Source of the DNA: Mimachlamys varia
Taxonomy: Eukaryota > Mollusca > Bivalvia > Pectinida > Pectinidae
Reading direction: 5' to 3'
Length of the DNA: 64,000 nucleotides
Assembly (NCBI GenBank): GCA_947623455.1
Contig: OX392545.1
Location: 27,169,001-27,233,000 of the forward strand
Within the stretch, counting starts at the first letter, position 1; each line of letters opens with the position of its first letter. The position numbers and the translations under genes were made by a program. Positions 58,292-64,000 of this stretch are shown in pieces. Below the pieces are notes generated by a model that was not told where the DNA came from, ran no database searches, and worked only from the letters and a program-made list of their open reading frames with translations.

Positions 58292-59707
58292 GTAAGGAAA
58301 GTGAATCAAACATTTACCGACACATATGTGATCCCTTCTTTGATCTCATTTAGAAGATTGCTTCGTTTACATTCGCATTTTTAAGTCACCTGATCCAAAT
58401 AATCAAAATGGCCTTGTTATCGTGCTAGTCCGTCGTCGTCTGCCGTTCGCCGTGTGAAAATGTTGCCTTTAAAATGCTACTCCGTCATGCCTTGTTGAAT
58501 TGTAAGCAAAATCGTAATAATAGATCATTCGGAGGGGGCAATCATTTCTTAAATTCATAGTATTGATTTGACCCCTGGAGACTAAAGGGTGGGGTCTAAA
58601 ACGGGGAGGCTATACGTGTATATATTATCACTTGAAATTATCTTTAACACTATACTCTTCCTTCACGCTATGGTTGATTTATATTACATTTTTAACTTAA
58701 ACTGTTGAATCATTGGTGATGGGTTACCATTTCAAATTTGGCCTGATGCATCTTTGTGGTCTTAAATTCAGATATTTTCAGACCCCATTGCGTGGCCCCA
58801 AAGGGGAAGATTGTAAAATATTGCTTTAAAATGCTACTCTTCATTATCCATGAAGACATTTCAACAGTTTGGTTTGCTGTATCATTGGGGCTGATATGAA
58901 ATTGTTTTCCTTTATTCAGAATTATGATTTTGCCACTTTAAGTTAAGGAATGTGGCTCGAAGGGGGAAAGTTAGCTCTAAAGCGCTAGATATTCTACAGT
59001 CCTTGATGGATTTCAATCAGGTTTTACATGAGGTATCATATTAGACTCCTATGACCTACAGGGGAAGTTAGCTGAAATATCGCTTTAATATGCCACTCTG
59101 TCTTAATGCTTCAAAAGATTTCACCCTAGTTTGATTTCACCTGGTCTTATTCTCTTGTGCTTTTACGAGAGTCTCCATGTAAATCTTTCCTTTGTTCCTA
59201 TTTTGCCCCTAGTTTAATCGATTTTGAGTTCGGATTATGGTTTTGTTGACGCTTTGGTATTCTCTGATTTTTTTTTATCTAATGATCAGTTAGTCAGGTA
59301 ATGAAATTCTCAACTTTAGAATTCTGATTTGGCCCTTCGGCGCTGAGTGGAGAGACCTGCAACGTAATGCAAAGTTACTTTATGGGGCACATCTCCATAC
59401 TGTACTGGCCATTCCCACCAATATTTGTTTTTAAATCCGATGAAAACCGATCGAATGCATAGTCGGCAAAGTTCGTGTACGGGCAGACAAGACTGTTTCC
59501 AGTATACCACCCCAACTTCGTTGTGTGTATACTAACACGGCTTACGCCAAGCAGTTGTCCCTTACACATCTTAATCAATGAAATGCAAACAATATATACT
59601 CTTGTGTTAATAATAAGTAAGACTTTCTGTGTATAAACAGTATCGTGTTTTTTTGCGGTGCTAAAATTTACGTTGTAGTCTTATTAACATTTTCTCTTTT
59701 ATATCAG
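58292..59707 (+). other. Receptor intron (1416 bp)
   Basis: GT-AG, phase 0. The donor is a full consensus and the acceptor follows a pyrimidine tract (aacattttctcttttatatcag). It contains a decayed Helitron-like element and a fragment of repeat H (59223-59272). The frame before the acceptor is open back to 59621 but has no ATG. Confidence 0.75.
58378..59115 (+). mobile_element. Decayed Helitron-like element (HINE d) in the receptor intron
   Basis: The start tttttaagtcacctgatcc, then gtccgtcgtcgtctgccgtt, corresponds to the 5' end of the element at 32893. Degraded core units follow, with ttgctttaaaatgctactc, cggagggggcaatcatttct and ttgacccctggagac words. Its first bases supply the TAA that ends the unspliced frame. 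It is clearly older than HINE a. Confidence 0.7.
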
Positions 59708-61276
59708 ATCGGCTGTCAGACCCTGTACTGTCCTATCAACATGGAACCGTTGGGTGGTAAATGTGTTCTCCTTAAATACCAAACGAGAGGATTGTTGCTG
59801 GACCTTTTATTTGAAGCCAACACATATGTAGAATCAGGCGACGATTTATCGAATACCGTCGGAAACCTTATACTTAAAATGTTGCAAAAACTAGACCAGG
59901 TTGTCTATTCACACATGCTAAGTTTTGACTCGATAACAAACTCAGCGATGAAGATTATACCAGGTTATCAAGTGGTATCAAGGAAGCCTTGTTCCATGAT
60001 CCAGGTCAGGCATGTACTTCAGCAAAAACAATCTGGTAATGAAACTTTGGAATATGTTAAGTCTGAGGTGACAATGTTCGTAAGAAATTATCAACACAAA
60101 TTCTCAAATAATATCTACGTGAAACATGTTGATGACGTCATGAAATCTCAGTGCGAATGCAACCTCTCATTCATAAATCCGTTCTATGTAGCAAATATAA
60201 TAGAACGTGATACTGCACTACCCTGCCCTGCAGTGAAAGTATTTCTAAACGGAAATTTCTCGGATAATAATGCAATTAACAGAAGCTTACAAATTGAAAC
60301 AATATATGAACAGCAATTCCATTTAAATGGAACGATTATTAAGTCGGCAGATGTTTTATTCGGATTCGGAAGTTATTTCATTTGTATAGATATATTTCAA
60401 TCAAAATATCAAGCCGATAATGACAATGATACGAACATGGGCTTTTACAGATATGTTATCAATATGACATGTACATGTTTATCAATCATATCACTGGTCT
60501 ACTTTCTGGTACAGTATTGTGTCATCCCGTTCATGCGGGAGGGAAAGTCAGAGCTGTTGTTTGTGTTGATGTTGTATTTACTGCTGGCACAAACCAGTTT
60601 TATGTTGATGTCGCATGTCACTGTTGAGGATGATTTGTGTGAGTGGATTGGTATGCTACATCATTTTGTATGGATTGGTACATTTACGTTCATGTTTCTT
60701 TGTGCTTACCGCTTTAACTCCGAAATCAGAAACTTAACTCTTTTAAGCAGCTCGGAGAGGTTTTCTGAGACTGCTAAGTATTGTTTAGTTGGCTTCATGG
60801 TGAATATATCTGCGGTTGTATGTACAAAAATATTGAACTTACTGTTTGCACCAACAGAAACATGGTATGGGGGAAAGATTTGTTTTATTTCACAGTTGTA
60901 TGTTTTATTGTTAGCTTTTGTCGTCCCTTTAAGTCTTTGTCTGTGTGGAAATATTGTTTTGTTTATTTTGATAACATACTACATAAACACGTCCTCAATG
61001 TCCAACAGCACTGACAACAAATCAATGATGCTTGTGTTGATCAAAATCTCTTCAATGATGGGCTTTAGTTGGGTTATCGGAATTATTGCTATGTTCATTC
61101 AGTCCGAAATTCTTCTGATTATTTTCGAAAACTTATCAAGTCTCCAAGGTTTGTTAATCACAATAAGTTTTTCTTGTAATAGCCGTGTAAAAAGGTTCTA
61201 TATGGACCTTTGCTGTAAGCAAAGAATAACTTCTTCCCGTACTCAAAGTTCCACCAGTACTCGGGAACGAAAATAA
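59708..61276 (+). CDS. SMB-domain seven-helix receptor, exon 2 (stalk, 7TM, tail)
   Basis: It starts ATC after tttatatcag and continues the frame of exon 1, with 522 codons and a stop. The stalk (321-565) has paired cysteines and several N-glycosylation sites. Seven hydrophobic helices lie at about 569-592, 602-624, 638-657, 678-700, 717-742, 762-784 and 788-808. Family-B hallmarks are the extracellular-loop Cys (DLCEWIG and GGKICF), helix 6 KISSMMGFSWVIG and helix 7 NLSSLQGLL. No cysteine-rich GPS with the HLT cleavage motif is seen before helix 1, so it looks more like Methuselah-type than classical adhesion receptors. The Ser/Thr/Arg-rich tail (about 815-842) could be phosphorylated. AATAAA lies at 61433-61438. 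The GTG at 59645 is not a real start. Confidence 0.9.
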   Translation: MGCQTLYCPINMEPLGGKCVLLKYQTRGLLLDLLFEANTYVESGDDLSNTVGNLILKMLQKLDQVVYSHMLSFDSITNSAMKIIPGYQVVSRKPCSMIQVRHVLQQKQSGNETLEYVKSEVTMFVRNYQHKFSNNIYVKHVDDVMKSQCECNLSFINPFYVANIIERDTALPCPAVKVFLNGNFSDNNAINRSLQIETIYEQQFHLNGTIIKSADVLFGFGSYFICIDIFQSKYQADNDNDTNMGFYRYVINMTCTCLSIISLVYFLVQYCVIPFMREGKSELLFVLMLYLLLAQTSFMLMSHVTVEDDLCEWIGMLHHFVWIGTFTFMFLCAYRFNSEIRNLTLLSSSERFSETAKYCLVGFMVNISAVVCTKILNLLFAPTETWYGGKICFISQLYVLLLAFVVPLSLCLCGNIVLFILITYYINTSSMSNSTDNKSMMLVLIKISSMMGFSWVIGIIAMFIQSEILLIIFENLSSLQGLLITISFSCNSRVKRFYMDLCCKQRITSSRTQSSTSTRERK

Positions 61277-61432
61277 CGTGGATTGGATGTTTTCAAATGT
61301 TGAAAACATTTTACATGTCTAAAAAGGATAACTATATCAAGACTTTAAGCATATATATCCAATACTGTCTATACCACTCCCTTTTACCGGGTCTATCGAC
61401 TGTTACGATGGTTATACAAACGTGATGTGGAT

Positions 61433-61438
61433 AATAAA
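61433..61438 (+). terminator. Candidate poly(A) signal of the receptor gene
   Basis: An AATAAA hexamer lies 157 bp after the receptor stop codon. No other AATAAA is closer downstream of the stop. Confidence 0.5.
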
Positions 61439-61439
61439 T

Positions 61440-62070
61440 GTAAATCAAATAATCTCACTCGTCAACCAAACATTGACCCAGACTTCACGAAAGTTGAGAG
61501 ACAACATTGGTCGAAAAAAGTCGAAATATATGTCAATCATTGTTGTAAGGTTCTCAAAAGATCATCAATGTTGTTTAATATTTTCCTTACGCTTATCATT
61601 TTGAAAAAAAAACAACAAAGTATACATTAATTATATTTTAGTCGGACTAGAGCAACTAGCGATCGTCTGCGCGTGCGTGATTTTTGACAGCAAGGCAGCG
61701 GACAGCGAGAGAACACGTTCAATTACGTATATACCAGTAGAGATATACATGTAGACGATCCTGAACAAGGCTTTCTTATATTCTGCTATGAAAGCATATG
61801 ATAATTTATTATAGAGTAGGTACGGATGTAGATGTGGCTGAGAAAGGCTTCCCTTTTCCGAGTACTTAATGTGATCGGTACATTACATGCGAAGTATACC
61901 CTTTGGGTTAGTACTAATATTAATACCCGGTCTCCTATGGCTCTGCCCGCAATATAAAAATCGTCTCGTCGTGAAGAGCTACGTTATCGCAGCTACCTTT
62001 GGGTCTGCCATGTGATAGAAACATTCGGTGAGCGCTCGTTATCGAAGCTAGAGAGTACTCAGTTGAAGCT
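61440..62070. other. Intergenic, no gene seen
   Basis: No exon, RNA gene or clear repeat was recognised. The short open frames are not splice-bounded. Confidence 0.35.
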
Positions 62071-62463
62071 TTAAAGGCCCAATATATGTAACTTTCAGCT
62101 AATCTTGAAGCGAAAATCAAGCCTAATAACTTATCATATCTATAGATTTAGTTAAGATTAACTTATATCAGCAATATTCCAGATGAATTCTTACGCGGTT
62201 ACCGGTACAGCAGCAGTTGAAACTCCGTATTTGTAAACACGCATCCATTTAGAACTGTCTTCTAACTTCGGCTTGTTGTTGAAGTGGGCCCCACCTGAAT
62301 TATTTTCAATTCTTTGGATTTTTCTGTCAAGAATATCTTGTAAGTTACCGCTCAAGTTTACTTCGTTTTAGACTTATTTTTGCATGGTTATCAACTGGAT
62401 TTTTTAAAAATAATTTTTCAGAATCCCGAAAATTTCTTGAAGTTGCGTATATTGGGCATTTAA
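62071..62463. mobile_element. MITE, family G, copy 2 (opposite orientation to 13006)
   Basis: It starts tttaaaggcccaatatatgt and ends gcgtatattgggcatttaa. The interior follows the reverse complement of 13006-13370 (gaagcgaaaatcaagcct, gatgaattcttacgcggtta, gaagtgggccccacctgaa). Confidence 0.85.
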
Positions 62464-63036
62464 GACACTCGGGTGTAGCTGTTATCAGTGTGAGTGCTCT
62501 GGTTTTTGTTCATATTTTATGTAGTGGGAGCTCGGCAAATTGATTGCTACCTGTAATACGTAGACCTAGTGCTGGCAGATTACCCACGGGTTATACGTCG
62601 AATATATACCAAGTGAGTACGAGTGTACTTTGTATGTGACTTTGTGATTTATTATTTTGAATGTTTGAAATCAGAGACATATGATGGAAATATTTAGTTT
62701 ATTTAGTTTTGTGATTCATACTTGAGGTAGTGAGTGCTCATTTTTAGGAGTATTAATTTCCTGAATGACAGTTGATACTGTTATATAGTTGAGATATATT
62801 GCTTGTTTCACTTCACCGCAGATAATCATGTGCACACTCCAGGTAGGGAGTAACCATTTATTTCCTGTTTAGTACTCATTTCGTTCCTGTACATATTACA
62901 AATACTCGGTGTTGTATCATATTGTTGTAAATTGTTCATTGTTCAGAGGCACCGGGCGCTCATAATGATAAGTCACAGGTACATTGAGTTATTGTTTGAA
63001 AATGAGTCTAACTAGATAAGTTGCTATTGTTGTGTA
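62464..63036. other. Intergenic, no gene seen
   Basis: AT-rich sequence without a supported exon or a recognised repeat. Confidence 0.35.
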
Positions 63037-63529
63037 CCTATTGATTTCGACATGTAAGTCGATCTTGATTGTTGTTTTAATTCTATTGATTAACACATCA
63101 GCACATTAGTGTTACTCAGATTAACCATGCCGTTCCGCATGTTATTATGTACCTCTGTGATGCATTGTGGGATACTGCATTTTAATAACTGCCATACAAT
63201 GTATTTAAAGGGTTTTGGCCACGAATTTGAAAATCTTTCAAAAGTTATGAAACTTGTAGTACATTTCAATAAATACTTATTAGCTCATCAACGAGCATTC
63301 GATTGTGTCCCGGAATCTAGATATTGACAGTCAAAGTTGACCGCTCCCGACTGGCGAGAATTTTAATGAGCTGACCGGTCACGTGGTACCTGTGACGTAA
63401 TTGAGGCACAACTGATCGCCTCAGGTAAACTGATCGGTGGTACATTTACGAAGAAAGTTTAGTAGAAAACGCCTATTGATTTCGACATGTAAGTCGATCT
63501 TGATTGTTGTTTTAATTCTATTGATTAAC
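63037..63529 (+). repeat. Identical 58-bp direct repeats around 377 bp
   Basis: 63037-63094 and 63472-63529 are identical over 58 bp (cctattgatttcgacatgta ... tctattgattaac). The 377 bp between has a short open frame without a recognised domain and CRE-like gtgacgtaa. The cause is unclear: a recent local duplication, a pair of very short LTR-like ends, or an assembly join. Confidence 0.8.
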
Positions 63530-63809
63530 GAATAAAATGCCTTGAAAAAATATAGATATGTAATTGTGAACTTAAGATAGGAAATAGGAAATGTCATTTA
63601 GAAACATCGTGTTGTGAGTGTGTATTACACATTCACCTCATCCTAACAATAATGCTTCTACAAAGGACCACGGAATAAGTAAAGCCTGTGGAAGGACTAT
63701 ATGATTTTTACAGACACGTTACAAATTGGTTTTATAGATAGTATATGAAAACAGTAGTAACAGTAACGCAGAGAGTGGTTGTGAGTATTACAGACGGAGC
63801 CATTTTCTT

Positions 63810-64000
63810 CAATCTGATTAAAATACAGATCCTTGTTCTCACTCCGTGTTACAAGGATCTGACATCATCCAATAAGAGGTCACGTTCAGATGACCTTTGT
63901 CGCCTCTTGACTTAACACTAAAATAATTTTCCAACGATCTGTCATCTTGCAGCAAGCCATTTCGTCACATTATTCCGCGCGAACTTTTTGGTGACGAAAT
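63810..64000 (-). mobile_element. MULE-like MITE, copy cut by the window end
   Basis: It begins caatctgattaaaatacaga and follows the reverse complement of about 45189-45370 (caaggatctgacatcatcc, gatgacctttgtcgcctctt, gatctgtcatcttgcagcaa, attccgcgcgaactttttgg). The other end lies beyond the window. Confidence 0.85.

Noticed and set aside
58292..58384. The receptor ectodomain truncated by a transposon stop
   Set aside because: The stop is only met if the consensus donor at 58292 is ignored. Splicing removes it.
59645..59707. GTG start giving the 543-codon ORF a hydrophobic 'signal peptide'
   Set aside because: GTG is not a normal start in animal nuclear genes. The stretch is the pyrimidine-rich intron end before a strong acceptor, and the exon 1 donor is in matching phase.

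Overview
The window reads as nuclear DNA of an animal, most likely a bivalve mollusc. It is AT-rich, with short exons in long introns bounded by GT-AG, tRNA-derived SINEs, many miniature inverted-repeat elements, and several tandem-core Helitron-like elements of the kind common in bivalves (pearl/HINE type; this assignment is from memory of the family, not a search). Nothing prokaryotic is seen; the bacterial-style open frames are nearly all shadows.

Two host genes can be supported. (1) A + strand gene, of which twelve exons are visible between 10431 and 35684. They splice in one continuous frame into the last 521 residues of a protein: an Arg/Ser-rich start, an acidic patch, a Pro/Tyr-rich stretch, a basic patch, then about 300 residues of acidic helix-forming sequence. 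The 5' end was not found and I do not recognise the family. (2) A + strand receptor gene at 57332-61276. It looks like two unrelated ORFs but splices precisely from a CAG|GTAAGG donor (58291/58292) to a TATATCAG|ATC acceptor (59707/59708), both phase 0. The product is an 842-residue somatomedin-B-bearing family-B-like seven-helix receptor. Its intron holds a decayed Helitron-like element.

Layout. 1-10.4 kb: no confident gene, with a roughly 46-bp minisatellite at 1.7-2.1 kb, several foldback elements, and a tRNA-like dimer inserted in another repeat at 8.5-9.3 kb. 10.4-35.7 kb: gene 1, with introns full of repeats. These include a 2.1-kb array of a 31-bp unit, a three-level nest of elements at 29.2-31.3 kb, a tandem array of SINE heads, and a 2.6-kb Helitron-like element with a 161-bp core unit. 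35.7-49.3 kb: repeats, including two copies of a 145-bp-core Helitron-like element in opposite orientation and a foldback element split by a MULE-like element. 49.3-55.9 kb: a broken LINE (ORF1 and ORF2) with the 3' half of a Ty3/gypsy-like element, including a probable 3' LTR, between its parts. 57.3-61.3 kb: the receptor. 61.3-64 kb: repeats, with an identical 58-bp direct repeat and a MULE-like element cut by the window edge.

The two genes show no sign of acting together. The main interest is the split receptor, the unrecognised multi-exon gene, and datable insertions where an empty copy of the target lies in the same window. All similarities were judged by eye.
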